A DNA stretch of 64,000 bases from Achatina immaculata (taxonomy: Eukaryota > Mollusca > Gastropoda > Stylommatophora > Achatinidae), in NCBI GenBank assembly GCA_009760885.1, contig CM019697.1, forward strand, positions 26,252,210 to 26,316,209, read 5' to 3'. The notes under the pieces were generated by a model. That model was not told where the DNA came from. It ran no database searches and saw only the letters and a list, made by a program, of their open reading frames with translations. The position numbers and the translations under genes are program-made. Of this stretch, positions 10,714 through 20,690 are shown piece after piece. Position 1 is the stretch's first letter. Every line of letters starts with the position of its first letter.

Positions 10714-11982
10714 CAAGGGTTGTTCACAAAGTTCTGGGACTGAATTTTTTTTTCCCCAAGAAAACTATAATACATAGTGAAGTGGCACCACAGCATGAGT
10801 TGCAGTAACCATTCGTGAGTGCACATGCAAAATCTGAATGAGTTACCTTCATTATCTTGTGCACTGCACAAGCTTCCAAATGAATGCATACCTGCGGATT
10901 CCTGTGCATTTCAACATGGACATGAAAATTCAACAGCATGTGTGCACTGATTTCTGCACTCATCTTGGGAAAATTGGAGCTGATGCCCATGAAATACTAC
11001 AGTCAGCTTTTGGTGAATGCTGCCTAAATCAATTGAAGACACTGAAATGGTTTTCCTACTTCAAAAGTGGACACTAATCATTTGAAGATGATCACCTCCC
11101 ACAGCAACGAGATGCTGCCAAGAAAGCTATCTAATGTCTAACAATCAGAGAGGTATCAGAGGATGTAGGAACCTTGCCACAAAATTCTAAGAGAAGATTT
11201 TGCTGTGAGTGAAACGTGTCAGGAAAACTCGTGCCCCATCTCCTGACTGCACAGAAGAAGGAAGATCGCACATCAATTTGCACTGAACTCCGTGAGCAAG
11301 CCCAAAATGATCCCAACTTTATGTCATCAATAAAAATCACTGATGAAAGCTGGCCATGCAGTTATGACCCAGAAACAAAGCAATGTCATTCCAATGGTGA
11401 ACATCATCATCTCCTCAACTGAAAAAAGGTGAGGCAGGTGAAGTCCAATGTCAAGACCTTGTTGACTGCATTCTTCGACACTGATGGATTAATTCATCAT
11501 ATGTCCCTGAGGACAGAGAGTGAATACAGAATTCAACACAATAGTCCTACAACAACTCCACGACACTGTGTGCAGACATCATCCTGAGAAGTGGCATACT
11601 GGCAACTAAATCTTTCACCACGTCAATGCTCCTGCACTTATCTGTCAAAGCAAATGAATTTTTGGCAAAAATGCACATTCTATTGCTTCCACACCCTCCA
11701 TACTCACCTGACCTTGATCCCTGCAACTTCCTATTCCTACATCTGAAGAAAACATTGAAAGGTTGCCATTTGATGAAGTTGAAGAGATTCAAAACAAACG
11801 TGACAAGATAAATGAAGATTATCTCGCAAAGTAACTTCCACAAGCGCTTCGATAAATGGTAGGACTGATGGAAAAAGTACAATTACAAGGAGGTTACTTT
11901 GAAGGACATTAGACCAAGAAGCCAGTAAGTCTACTCATTTAGTCAAAACAAAAAGTTCAGCTCAGTTTGTGAAAAGTCCTCG
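10714..11982 (+). mobile_element. Mariner transposon (degenerate) inside a minisatellite
   Basis: A 1269-bp element, the usual mariner length, flanked by TA on both sides (10712-10713 and 11983-11984). The left end reads GGTTGTTCACAAAGTTCTGG and the right end is an imperfect inverted counterpart. It carries a broken mariner transposase. The minisatellite unit is cut by the insertion, so the array is older than the transposition. Confidence 0.88.
10916..11870 (+). pseudogene. Mariner transposase pseudogene
   Basis: Recognisable blocks in order: QQHVCTDFCTHLGKIGADA (N-terminal helix-turn-helix region), LVPHLLTAQKKEDR, DESWPCSYDPETKQ (corresponding to GDETWVYGYDPETKQ), VRQVKSNVKTLLTAFFDTDG, and HPPYSPDLDPCNFLF. 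These match the mariner type with signature HPPYSPDLAPCDFFLF; the terminal catalytic Asp reads Asn here (PCNF). The HDNAPAH block is scrambled. Several frameshifts and stops separate the blocks. Not functional. Confidence 0.85.
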
Positions 11983-12300
11983 TAAAAGGATATTTTCTCA
12001 AACTCAGCCAGAGCACCATATCAGTTTTCTCAAACTCATCTATAGCACCAGGTCATATAAAAGGATGTTTTCTTGAACTCATCTATAGCACCAAGTCATA
12101 AAAGGGAAGTTTTCTCAAACTCATACATAATACTATGTCACATAAATGTTTTCTCAAGTTCATGTATAACACCACGTCACATAAATTTTTTATCAAATTC
12201 ATCTATAGCACCAGGTCATAAAAGGGAAGTTTTCTCAAACTCATGTATAGCACCATGTCACATAAATGTTTACTCAAACACAATCTATAGCACAGTGAAT
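11983..12300. repeat. ~43-bp minisatellite, right half
   Basis: Continuation, with more divergent units (AAGTCATAAAAGGGAAGTTT variants), of the array interrupted by the mariner. From 12300 to 12480 no feature was recognised. Confidence 0.88.
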
Positions 12301-12479
12301 TCTGTTGCCAATTTTAATTTCAGCAACCATCTGTGAGTGAATATTTAGTAAATCAAAACTCATATTTATCTGCATTTATTATTCTGACATTTCTTGGTAA
12401 TGAGAAAGAAACACTAGAAAACTTTTTTTTTCCCAATGTGAACTAGAGAATATGCATGTCATAAAAATTTTTTTAAATG

Positions 12480-12750
12480 CTGGAAATGGATTGGTCATGT
12501 GCTCTGAAGAGACCCAGGCAACATCACTAAAATAGCCGTGCAATGGACACCCGTGGGAAAGAAAGAGGGCAGGCCAAGGCCACCTGGCGGAGAACTAGAA
12601 GCAGAAATGAGCAGCATGCAGCACAGCCGGGGCACAGTACAAAGGCCGGCCACAAACTGTGAAAGGTGGAGAGAGTTTGTTGCTGCCCTGCAAGATACCA
12701 GAGACTGCTTAGCTGATCACTGACCATAGACATGGATGGATGGAATTTTT
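12480..12750 (+). mobile_element. LINE 3' end fragment (family D)
   Basis: A 3' fragment of a non-LTR retrotransposon. Translation gives KWIGHVL, then EGRPRPPGG and CERWREFVAAL, the familiar C terminus of LINE ORF2 (GRP..TWRRTVEAE...W..FVAAL). It ends with a (GGAT)n tail (ACATGGATGGATGGAA at 12731). A related fragment sits at 46480-46735 on the other strand with the same tail type. 12750-13083 holds no recognised feature. Confidence 0.72.
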
Positions 12751-13083
12751 TTTTACAATAAATAAAATGTCAATCTGAAAAAGCTGTTACTGTGCTTCCT
12801 TCATATTTTTAAAACAAAGCATAAAAGCATTGTTATTTTTAACATCATTTTACAATGATGATAGCTGCAATACTTAGTATGATGCTTATATCTCCCCTCT
12901 GATTCATTCTGTCAAATTAACAAGAATTTCAAATAATTTTTGGGGGGTCACATCCCCTAAAAGTAAAAATGTAGAAGGTCAGTAAAAATGTCCAACTCAC
13001 CCCAGTATAAAAAAAACCTCTGCTTCGAGTTAAGATGCTCACACATCATCATCGTTAACCACCGCACTAAAATAAAAACTCAC

Positions 13084-13365
13084 TGTTGTTAACGAGTCCT
13101 GCTCCGACTCACTCTGCCATCGGATTCTAGCTCTAATGTGGCCCATCGGACTGTCCAAAGACATCGGTTCCTCTTCACTACTAGGGCTTTGGGGCACAGA
13201 AGAATCGTCGTCTCCATTGTTAGCAGAGGAATCATCATCATGAGAAGTGGCAGATTCTGATGACAAATGTCTACCCAGGATTTCTGTCAGGTCAAATGTG
13301 TCCATCGGAGAAGCAGAAATACACGAGTCATCACTTCCTCTCAGCTGAGTCACTGAGCTGTATTT
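13084..13365 (-). CDS. EEF2K: EEF2K exon 7 (acidic/Ser-rich linker)
   Basis: A 282-nt exon (94 codons, phase 0 both ends) from a TTTTTTTCAG acceptor (AG at 13366-13367) to an ACA|GTGAGT donor (GT at 13082-13083). It is rich in Ser, Asp and Glu: SSANNGDDDSSVPQSPSSEE, then MDTFDLTEILGRHLSSES. It corresponds in position to the disordered regulatory loop between the kinase and SEL1-like domains, where vertebrate EEF2K is phosphorylated by S6K, AMPK and others. SP motifs (SASPMD, PQSPSS, LDSPMG) are visible candidate phosphosites; their use is inference. Confidence 0.9.
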
Positions 13366-13815
13366 CTGAAAAAAAATTCAAGAAAACAGAAACTTGTTAT
13401 GCATATTGTTGCATATATTTTACAGAAGTAAATTTTCTGAAAACACATTTTGAGGCTAAAATTGAATTTATTTGTGTTCATCCTCTACACCAGCAGTTTT
13501 CCACCTCAGGGTGCAACCCAGGCTAGGGGTTGAGCTGCTTCCCACAACACACCTGATTTTATTTCTAAGAAAAAACAAGTGCACACAAACAAGTATTCCT
13601 TCATTTATAAGATGGAATTAACCGAACAGAAATGGCTGAAAAGTCAGGAGCAGCACTGAGTCAACTTGCTCACGTAAGATCTGGTACTTCCAGGTGACAC
13701 TTGAAACTAAATATTCTATTAACACACATCAAACTGAAAAATTACAGCAGTTTTCTGTTTTATAAAAATAATCTCAAAACCAAATTCATCAAATATTATT
13801 GTCAATTCATTCATA

Positions 13816-14215
13816 TGAATGATGACCCACATAGCAACAGATGACTGTTTGCCCACACAGCAACAGATGACTGTTTGCCCACATAGCAACAGATGACTGT
13901 TTGCCCACATAGAAACATGACTGTCCACATAGCAACAGATGACTGTTTGCCCACACAGCAACAGATGACTGTTTGCCCACATAGCAACAGATGACTGTTT
14001 GCCACATAGCAACATGACTGTCCACATAGCAACAGACAACTGTTTGCCCACAAAGCAACAGATGACTGTTTGCCCACAGTAACAGACGACTGTTGCCCAC
14101 ATAAAACAGATGACTGTTTGCCCACATAGAAACAGATGACTGCCCACATAGCAACATACGACTGCCCACATAGCAACATACGACTGTTTGCCCACATAGC
14201 AACAGATGACTATTT
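13816..14215. repeat. 26-bp minisatellite (duplication copy 1)
   Basis: About 15 units of 26 bp (CCCACATAGCAACAGATGAC plus TGTTTG), several with internal deletions. The three minus frames are open because of periodicity and low stop content, and are not proteins. Confidence 0.93.
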
Positions 14216-14590
14216 ACTCATCTCAATCCTATGAACTATATATAAAAACAGAATTAACAAACAAGTCTCAAGGACAAACTACTTCTTGTAGGAAATGAAA
14301 CCTTTATCCATATACGAGTGTTGCTTTTATGGCATTAAAACAATGGTTCTCAAACTGTTGGGCTGCCACCCCCTGTCTCACAGGCCATATTCCTAATGCC
14401 TCCTCAAAGTTTTTTCTCTCTATTAGTTCTGATGCAGCCAGTCACCTCTTCCTTCTCTCCCCCCCCTCTCCACACCAGGGGAAAGACCATTCACTCTGGG
14501 AATATGTGCAATAAAATGACTTCTGCTTCCCAGAGACTGTGTAAGAGAAACTATGAACAGAAAACACTAACTGGATGACAAAGTGCTAGG

Positions 14591-15055
14591 ATCATCTTAT
14601 ATCTTATATCCTTCCCGTGCCGTTAAACGTCACATAGGGCTCGCAAAGTAGTTCGCCAATTTTTCCTGTCTTCGGTGAGTCTTTCAACTTCATCAATGGA
14701 TTTTATGCCTGTTAATTTGGCCTCTCTTAATAATGTCCTCTTCAGAGTTTCACGCGGTCTGCCTCTTTTTCTTTGGCCTGTTGTGTTCCACTTGATAGCT
14801 TGTTTTGGGATTCTCTGATCATTTCTTCTCATCAAGTGACCAACATATGTCCATCTCCTTTTCCTGATCACCCATGAGACTAGTTGTTCAGTCATCTGTC
14901 TTAAATCTGCATTGTTCTTGAATTCGTTCCACTTGATGCCAAGTATTTTCCTTAGGCATTTGTTTTCAAAAGAGTCTAATCTCTTCTCTATTTCCTTAGT
15001 TGTTTTCCAGCTTTAGCATGCATAAATGAGGGTGGATATTACATTTGAACTGAAT
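14591..15055 (-). mobile_element. LINE A 3' end, truncated by duplication (copy 1)
   Basis: Minus-strand 3' end of a LINE ORF2: SWVIRKRRWTYVGHLMRRND, QRKRGRPRETLKRTLLREAK, then a 3' tail of (ATATAAG)-type repeats at 14594-14612. It is cut at 15055 by the duplication junction; the complete insertion is seen in copy 2. Confidence 0.88.
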
Positions 15056-15059
15056 AGTC

Positions 15060-16488
15060 AGGAGCAGCACTGAGTCAACTTGCTCACGTAAGATCTGGTA
15101 CTTCCAGGTGACACTTGAAACTAAATATTCTATTAACACACATCAAACTGAAAAATTACAGCAGTTTTCTGTTTTAAAAATAATCTCAAAACCAAATTCA
15201 TCAAATATTATTGTCAATTCATTCATATGAATGATGACCCACATAGCAACAGATGACTGTTTGCCCACATAGCAACAGATGACTGTTTGCCCACATAGCA
15301 ACAGATGACTGTTTGCCCACATAGCAACAGATGACTGTTTGCCCACATAGCAACAGATGACTGTTTGCCCACATAGCAACAGATGACTGTTTGCCCACAT
15401 AGCAACAGATGACTGTTTGCCCACATAGCAACAGATGACTGTTTGCCCACATAGCAACATACGACTGTTTGCCCACATAGCAACAGATGACTGTTTGCCC
15501 ACATAGCAACAGATGACTGTTTGCCCACATAGAAACAGATGACTGTTTGCCCACATAGAAACAGATGACTGCCCACATAGCAACATACGACTGCCCACAT
15601 AGCAACATACGACTGTTTGCCCACATAGCAACAGATGACTATTTACTCATCTCAATCCTATGAACTATATATAAAAACAGAATTAACAAACAAGTCTCAA
15701 GGACAAACTACTTCTTGTAGGAAATGAAACCTTTATCCATATACGAGTGTTGCTTTTATGGCATTAAAACAATGGTTCTCAAACTGTTGGGCTGCCACCC
15801 CCTGTCTCACAGGCCATATTCCTAATGCCTCCTCAAAGTTTTTTCTCTCTATTAGTTCTGATGCAGCCAGTCACCTCTTCCTTCTCTCCCCCCCCTCTCC
15901 ACACCAGGGGAAAGACCATTCACTCTGGGAATATGTGCAATAAAATGACTTCTGCTTCCCAGAGACTGTGTAAGAGAAACTATGAACAGAAAACACTAAC
16001 TGGATGACAAAGTGCTAGGATCATCTTATATCTTATATCCTTCCCGTGCCGTTAAACGTCACATAGGGCTCGCAAAGTAGTTCGCCAATTTTTCCTGTCT
16101 TCGGTGAGTCTTTCAACTTCATCAATGGATTTTATGCCTGTTAATTTGGCCTCTCTTAATAATGTCCTCTTCAGAGTTTCACGCGGTCTGCCTCTTTTTC
16201 TTTGGCCTGTTGTGTTCCACTTGATAGCTTGTTTTGGGATTCTCTGATCATTTCTTCTCATCAAGTGACCAACATATGTCCATCTCCTTTTCCTGATCAC
16301 CCATGAGACTAGTTGTTCAGTCATCTGTCTTAAATCTGCATTGTTCTTGAATTCGTTCCACTTGATGCCAAGTATTTTCCTTAGGCATTTGTTTTCAAAA
16401 GAGTCTAATCTCTTCTCTATTTCCTTAGTTGTTTTCCAGCTTTAGCATGCATAAATGAGGGTGGATATTACATTTGAACTGAATAGTC
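15060..16488. repeat. Tandem segmental duplication, copy 2
   Basis: Second copy of the block at 13642-15059. The sequence continues past the copy-1 endpoint into the rest of LINE A (TTAACTTGG from 16489), so the duplication breakpoint lies inside LINE A. Confidence 0.95.
15232..15650. repeat. 26-bp minisatellite (duplication copy 2)
   Basis: The same array as at 13816-14215 but more regular: about 16 units with fewer internal deletions. The two arrays have diverged in unit structure although their flanks are nearly identical. Confidence 0.94.
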
Positions 16489-16533
16489 TTAACTTGGTTT
16501 CTGTGCTTATAACTTTTGAATTCCATATGTTCT
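16025..16533 (-). mobile_element. LINE A insertion, 5'-truncated, with TSD
   Basis: The full extent of the LINE A insertion, 5' truncated, on the minus strand. It is flanked by a 10-bp target-site duplication CTAGGATCAT at 16015-16024 and 16534-16543. ORF2 C-terminal translation as in copy 1. The tail next to the left TSD is (ATATAAG)-type. Confidence 0.88.
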
Positions 16534-16611
16534 CTAGGATCATACAATCAATAAAAAAAAAACACTATTAGCCAAAATCTATTAATAAAATTTCAATTTT
16601 TACTCAACATC

Positions 16612-17447
16612 TCACAAGTCTTAGGCCCTCAACATTTACAGTCTCACCTGCTCACAAGTCTTAGGCCCTCAACATTTACAGTCTCACCTGCTCACAAGTC
16701 TTAGGCCCTCAACATTTACAGTCTCACCTGCTCACAAGTCTTAGGCCCTCAACACTGACAGTCTCACCTGCTCACAAGTCTTAGGCCCTCAACACTGACA
16801 GTCTCACCTGCTCACAAGTCTTAGGCCCTCAACACTGACAGTCTCACCTGCTCACAAGTCTTAGGCCCTCAACATTTACAGTCTCACCTGCTCATAAGTC
16901 TTAGGCCCTCAACATTTACAGTCTCACCTGCTCACAAGTCTGAGGCCCTCAACATTTACAGTCTCACCTGCTCACAAGTCTTAGGCCCTCAACATTTACA
17001 GTCTCACCTGCTCACAAGTCTTAGGCCCTCAACACTGACAGTCTCACTTGCTCACAAGTCTTAGGCCCTCAACACTGACAGTCTCACCTGCTCACAAGTC
17101 TTAGGCCCTCAACACTGACAGTCTCACCTGCTCACAAGTCTGAGGCCCTCAACATTTACAGTCTCACCTGCTCACAAGTCTTAGGCCCTCAACATTTACA
17201 GTCTCACCTGCTCACAAGTCTTAGGCCCTCAACACTGACAGTCTCACTTGCTCACAAGTCTTAGGCCCTCAACACTGACAGTCTCACCTGCTCACAAGTC
17301 TTAGGCCCTCAACACTGACAGTCTCACCTGCTCACAAGTCTTAGGCCCTCAACACTGACAGTCTCACCTGCTCACAAGTCTGAGGCCCTCAACACTGACA
17401 GTCTCACCTGCTCACAACTCTTAGGCCCTCAACACTGACAGTCTCAC
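16612..17447. repeat. 40-bp minisatellite carrying splice donors
   Basis: About 21 copies of a 40-bp unit (GTCTCACCTGCTCACAAGTC, TTAGGCCCTCAACATTTACA). On the minus strand each unit contains CAG|GTGAGAC, identical to the authentic donor of EEF2K exon 6 at 17446-17447, which the array directly abuts. Variants (CACTTG, TGAGG, ACACTG/ACATTT) recur in blocks, indicating higher-order duplications. Confidence 0.95.
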
Positions 17448-17708
17448 CTGTTTCTCAATAAACTCCATGCAGTTGGCCAGCTCTGAAGGTGCCAAGTCAA
17501 ATGAAGTCAAGTCCAGACTCTCACAGATAGAGTTACAAATATGAGAATGAAAGAACAAAGCCATGCCTTTAGCTCCTAGATTACCATCTCCATATTCCTT
17601 GCCTTCTATAGTGTGTATCTGTGGATCTGTGTACAGATCTCCTACCCCCTGCACATCTACTACAATCATCTGATGGCCTGAACGCTCAAATGTAAAGTGA
17701 CTAAATGC
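17448..17708 (-). CDS. EEF2K: EEF2K exon 6 (alpha-kinase C-lobe)
   Basis: A 261-nt exon (87 codons, phase 0 both ends), between a TTATCCAG acceptor (AG at 17709-17710) and a CAG|GTGAGA donor. It encodes [20 protein letters not shown], then [33 protein letters not shown] and SICESLDL. These are the defining alpha-kinase C-lobe elements: the catalytic-site GVGDLYTDP with its essential Asp, the glycine-rich GDGNLG, and the His/Cys residues (SHICNSIC) that bind structural zinc. Near-identity to vertebrate EEF2K over this exon fixes the gene assignment. Confidence 0.97.
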
Positions 17709-17819
17709 CTGGATAAAAAAAAAAAACCAGTATTATTACCTTACTATGCTGACCTAGCTTCTTCTTATAAATATTTCTGGTCTTGTGTGCTACATTTTCT
17801 GCATCTGAAAGGTAAAAAG

Positions 17820-18125
17820 CAGTGTCCCATCTTCCCTCTAGCTCAGTGTCTCTTCTTCCCTCTAGCTCAGTGTCCCTTCTTCCCTCTAGCTCAGTGTCTC
17901 TTCTTCCCTCTAGCTCAGTGTCCCTTCTTCCCTCTAGCTCAGTGTCCCATCTTCCCTCTAGCTCAATGTCCCATCTTCCATCTAGCTCAGTGTCCCATCT
18001 TCCATCTAGCTCAGTGTCCCTTCTTCCCTCTAGCTCAGTGTCCCATCTTCCATCTAGCTCAGTGTCCCTTCTTCCCTCTAGCTCAGTGTCCCATCTTCCA
18101 TCTAGCTCAGTGTCCAATCTTCCCT
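17820..18125. repeat. 24-bp minisatellite
   Basis: About 13 units of 24 bp (CCCTTCTTCCCTCTAGCTCA plus GTGT) in the EEF2K intron upstream of exon 6. The period of 24 keeps plus and minus frames open (8-residue repeats); these are not proteins. 18125-18690 contains only a weak hAT-like end (GAGAACCACTA at 18256) and otherwise no recognised feature. Confidence 0.93.
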
Positions 18126-18689
18126 ATGGGACTGGTTTTGAAGCATGCTGGGTCCCAAATCATTTCAATGGCCCCCTACCACAGAGGCAAATCTGATTTT
18201 CTGGTAACAGCTAATAAACAATGTCACACAGATGACACAAGCTGCCTTGCGCTTGAGAACCACTACATTCAGAATTATGGGACGCTGGAACCACAGGGGT
18301 TAAACTCACTATTCAGCTACACCTAACATTCTCCTCTTCAACAATTATAATCCCTCTCCACTAAGCTCCACTCCCTTCTCACTTGTTACACATAGTTCAG
18401 AACCTCCTCACAGCATCACAATACAACCCCTCTACCCTAACTATAATCTTCTATTTCACCTTCTCCTGGCTAGGTTAACATTGTACCACTCTCTCTCCTC
18501 TCCACGGTTTCCCCACCCATCACCCCCAGTTACGACCCACCAACAACACATCACGGGTCTCTATTTAAACAGTCTCTACGCCCTACTATGCTCGTTTCTG
18601 ACACACAGCGTCAGACAAGCTACATCTTCTTACAGTTACAGCTAAGTGCTCTATTCATCATTAATTTTTTTTTTTTTAATAGCACTCAT

Positions 18690-18830
18690 GTGAATCTATA
18701 CTTTATCTCATTTCTCTATTTCCTCGTCCTGTATGTTTTTGTACGATTAAGGCTCATGCCAAAATGTCACAACTTTGTAATCGTTAAATAATAAAGCTGC
18801 TCCTACTTTTGTCTTAGTTTATACAACAGG
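18690..18830 (+). repeat. Dispersed repeat Y, solo copy
   Basis: Contains GTGAATCTATACTTTATCTC, CGTCCTGTATGTTTTTGTA, GATTAAGGCTCATGCC, TCACAACTTTGTAATCGTTA and AATAATAAAGCTGCTCCTAC. The same sequence forms both arms of the palindrome at 54183-54530, and its GCCGAAACGT...TTAAGTAATAA portion recurs at 45335-45370. The ending (gccgaaacgtc ... taataaa) is reminiscent of Penelope-like element termini; that is a guess. Confidence 0.7.
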
Positions 18831-18939
18831 TTTGTCAGTGAGGTAGTAGACCATATTATGGAGCGTAGCTTTGCATAAAGCTAGGAAAGCATCACCTCAT
18901 TCTTATATTCAGAAAATCATTATTACAACTGGTTAAACC

Positions 18940-19265
18940 CAGTGGGGTTATAAAGTATGGAGAACAAGGAGCAACCACGGTAATTTGTATAAAGTATGGA
19001 GAACAAGGAGCAACCACGGTAATTTGTATAAAGTATAGAGAACAAGGAGCAACCACAGTAATTTGTATAAAGTATGGAGAACAAGGAGCAACCAAGGTAA
19101 TTTGTATAAAGTATGGAGAACAAGGAGCAACCAAGGTAATTTGTATAAAGTATAGAGAACAAGGAGCAACCACGGTAATTTGTATAAGTATAGAGAACAA
19201 GGAGCAACCATGGTAATTTGTATAAAGTATGGAGAACAAGGAGCAACCATGGTAATTTGTATAAA
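18940..19265. repeat. 39-bp minisatellite
   Basis: Eight copies of a 39-bp unit (GAGAACAAGGAGCAACCACG, GTAATTTGTATAAAGTATG), starting about 20 bases downstream of the donor of EEF2K exon 5. Three minus frames are open through the array, one of them in continuity with the exon. Confidence 0.93.
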
Positions 19266-19285
19266 ACTACTGACACAAATTCTAC

Positions 19286-19432
19286 CTGTGGTGTGAGCCG
19301 CAGATTCTCCTCAACAAATCCAGAGTTGGAGTTGTACTTGATGTACTCCCCTTCGATGAAATGTTCCATGTGAAACAGAGGCTTACCTGCTCTGTCAGGA
19401 AATTCTAGGACATACATCTGAAAGATGTCCAC
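19286..19432 (-). CDS. EEF2K: EEF2K exon 5 (alpha-kinase domain)
   Basis: A 147-nt exon (49 codons, phase 0 both ends), between a CCTGCAG acceptor (AG at 19433-19434) and a CAG|GTAGAA donor (GT at 19284-19285). It encodes VDIFQMYVLEFPDRAGKPLF and then HMEHFIEGEYIKYNSNSGFV, matching the HLEHYIEGKYIKYNSNSGFV stretch of vertebrate EEF2K in the hinge and C-lobe of the alpha-kinase fold. The reading frame continues open into the intronic array, so retention of this intron would add repeat-encoded residues. Confidence 0.96.
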
Positions 19433-19540
19433 CTGCAGGTATACAAGTATGTGTGTGTGTGTGTTACAAATGATGTCCACCTGCAGGTATACAAGTATTT
19501 GTATGTGTGTGTGTTACAAAGTATAACCACATGCATATAT
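19425..19540. repeat. Short array copying the acceptor of EEF2K exon 5
   Basis: The sequence GATGTCCACCTGCAGGTATA (the first nine exon bases, the CTGCAG acceptor and upstream intron, read on minus) occurs at the true exon edge (19424) and again at 19472. A degraded third copy lies near 19522. GT-rich microsatellite separates the units. Confidence 0.85.
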
Positions 19541-19618
19541 ACAAGTGAGACATATAAATAAGATTATGTCCATCTGTAGTATATACATATAATAAATGTT
19601 CATCTGCAATTGTCATCA

Positions 19619-20526
19619 TCAGGTGCCACGCCGACTGGCGTTGGTTATTATGCTTCTCCAGAGTACATGATCCTTCATGCAGGCCATCAGTTCAGTTGGT
19701 GATCTCTCACACCATCTTGTCAGACTGTCCAGTATCATTTCTGTTGGTCTTCCTCTTGATCTTCTTCCTTCTATTTTTCCTGTTGTTATAATATTTTCAA
19801 TGCCCCCTCTTCTCATTGCATGGAAACAGCAGATGAGCATTTGGATTTGTTGAAGGAAAGGGAACACATAATGTCATTTATGCTTTACGAACACTAATAG
19901 AAAGAGCTTTAGAAGTACAGAAAGATATCTACTTATGCTTCATTGATTACGCCAAGGCATTTGACAAGGTGAAACATAATGAAATTATTAAAATGCTTGA
20001 AGACATCAATATAGACGGCAAAGATCTGAGGGTTGTAAAACATCTATACTGGCAGCAAGAAGTAGCAATTTGAGTTGAAAATAGAACTGGAAAATATCAA
20101 CCTATAAAACAAGGGGTGCGACAAGGATGCGTACTATCTCCAGACCTTTTTTCTCTGTATAGCGAGAATATTCTAAGAATGATCATCACAGAACCAGGCA
20201 TAAGAATTGGAGGATACAATATTAACAACTTTCGGTATGCTGATGACACAGTACTGATAGCTGAAAACCAACAAGTCCTGCAAAATCTCTTGGATAAAGT
20301 TGCTAAAGGAAGTGAACAGAAAGGCCTTACTTTGAACATCAAAAAGACAGAGACTATGGTTATATCTAAGAAACAGAATCCACCAACGTGCAGTATAAAA
20401 TTAAACAGAACTATTCTAAAGCAGGTGCAGACATTTAAATACCTTGGAGCAGTAATAACTTCAGATGGGGAATGCAGAACAGAAATTAGAAACAGAATAG
20501 GCCAAGCAAAGACTGCATTTCGTCAA
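19619..20526. mobile_element. LINE B copy with 5' inversion (twin priming)
   Basis: Two pieces of the same LINE in opposite orientation. 19619 to about 19822 is the 3' terminus on the minus strand (GRRSRGRPTEMILDSLTRWC, tail CATCATCA = GAT repeats). About 19823-20526 is an internal reverse-transcriptase segment on the plus strand (RQGCVLSPDLFSLYSENILR, FRYADDTVLIAEN). Compared with the copy at 24985-27547, the plus part corresponds to about 26405-27063 and the minus part to about 27345-27540, with the middle lost. This is the signature of twin-primed integration. Confidence 0.85.
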
Positions 20527-20529
20527 TGA
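20116..20529 (+). pseudogene. LINE B reverse transcriptase fragment
   Basis: A 137-codon open stretch of LINE ORF2 within the inverted part. It includes the YADD catalytic box (FRYADDTVLIAEN) and KKTETMVISKKQNP, ending in RIGQAKTAF where the element is joined to flanking DNA. Preceded by a stop (ATTTGA at 20071) also present in the 24985-27547 copy, so both descend from a mutated source or share decay. Confidence 0.85.
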
Positions 20530-20690
20530 CTATAAACAGTGTACTTCACATGAACTATGTGTTCTGTATCTGTATTTCACATGTGTTCTGTACCTGTATT
20601 TCACACGAAATATGTGTTCTGTACCTGTATTTCACATGAGCTATGTGTTCTGTATATGTACTTCACATGAACTATGTGTTACAGAAAAAG
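20530..20690. repeat. ~31-bp minisatellite
   Basis: About five units containing TTCACATGAACTATGTGTTC and TGTACCTGTA. Immediately right of the LINE copy. 20690-21135 holds an (ATC)n tract at 20751-20778 and no gene. Confidence 0.85.

Larger units (their letters stand above)
13642..15059. repeat. Tandem segmental duplication, copy 1
   Basis: First copy of a ~1.4-kb tandem duplication. It starts with AGTCAGGAGCAGCACTGAGT and contains a 26-bp array, a hAT-like terminus (CAATGGTTCTCAAAC at 14340) and most of a minus-strand LINE A 3' end. Downstream of the array the two copies are nearly identical with a constant 1429-bp offset. The junction is AGTC microhomology at 15056-15059. Confidence 0.95.

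Noticed and set aside
13719..15631. Cysteine- and tryptophan-rich repeat proteins on minus (131-162 codons)
   Set aside because: Read-through of the 26-bp array in every frame, duplicated with the 1.43-kb block.
16612..17447. CRISPR-like array
   Set aside because: Direct tandem units without unique spacers, in animal nuclear DNA. The same applies to the other arrays.
17697..18326. 209-residue repeat protein
   Set aside because: Read-through of the 24-bp array; both strands open.
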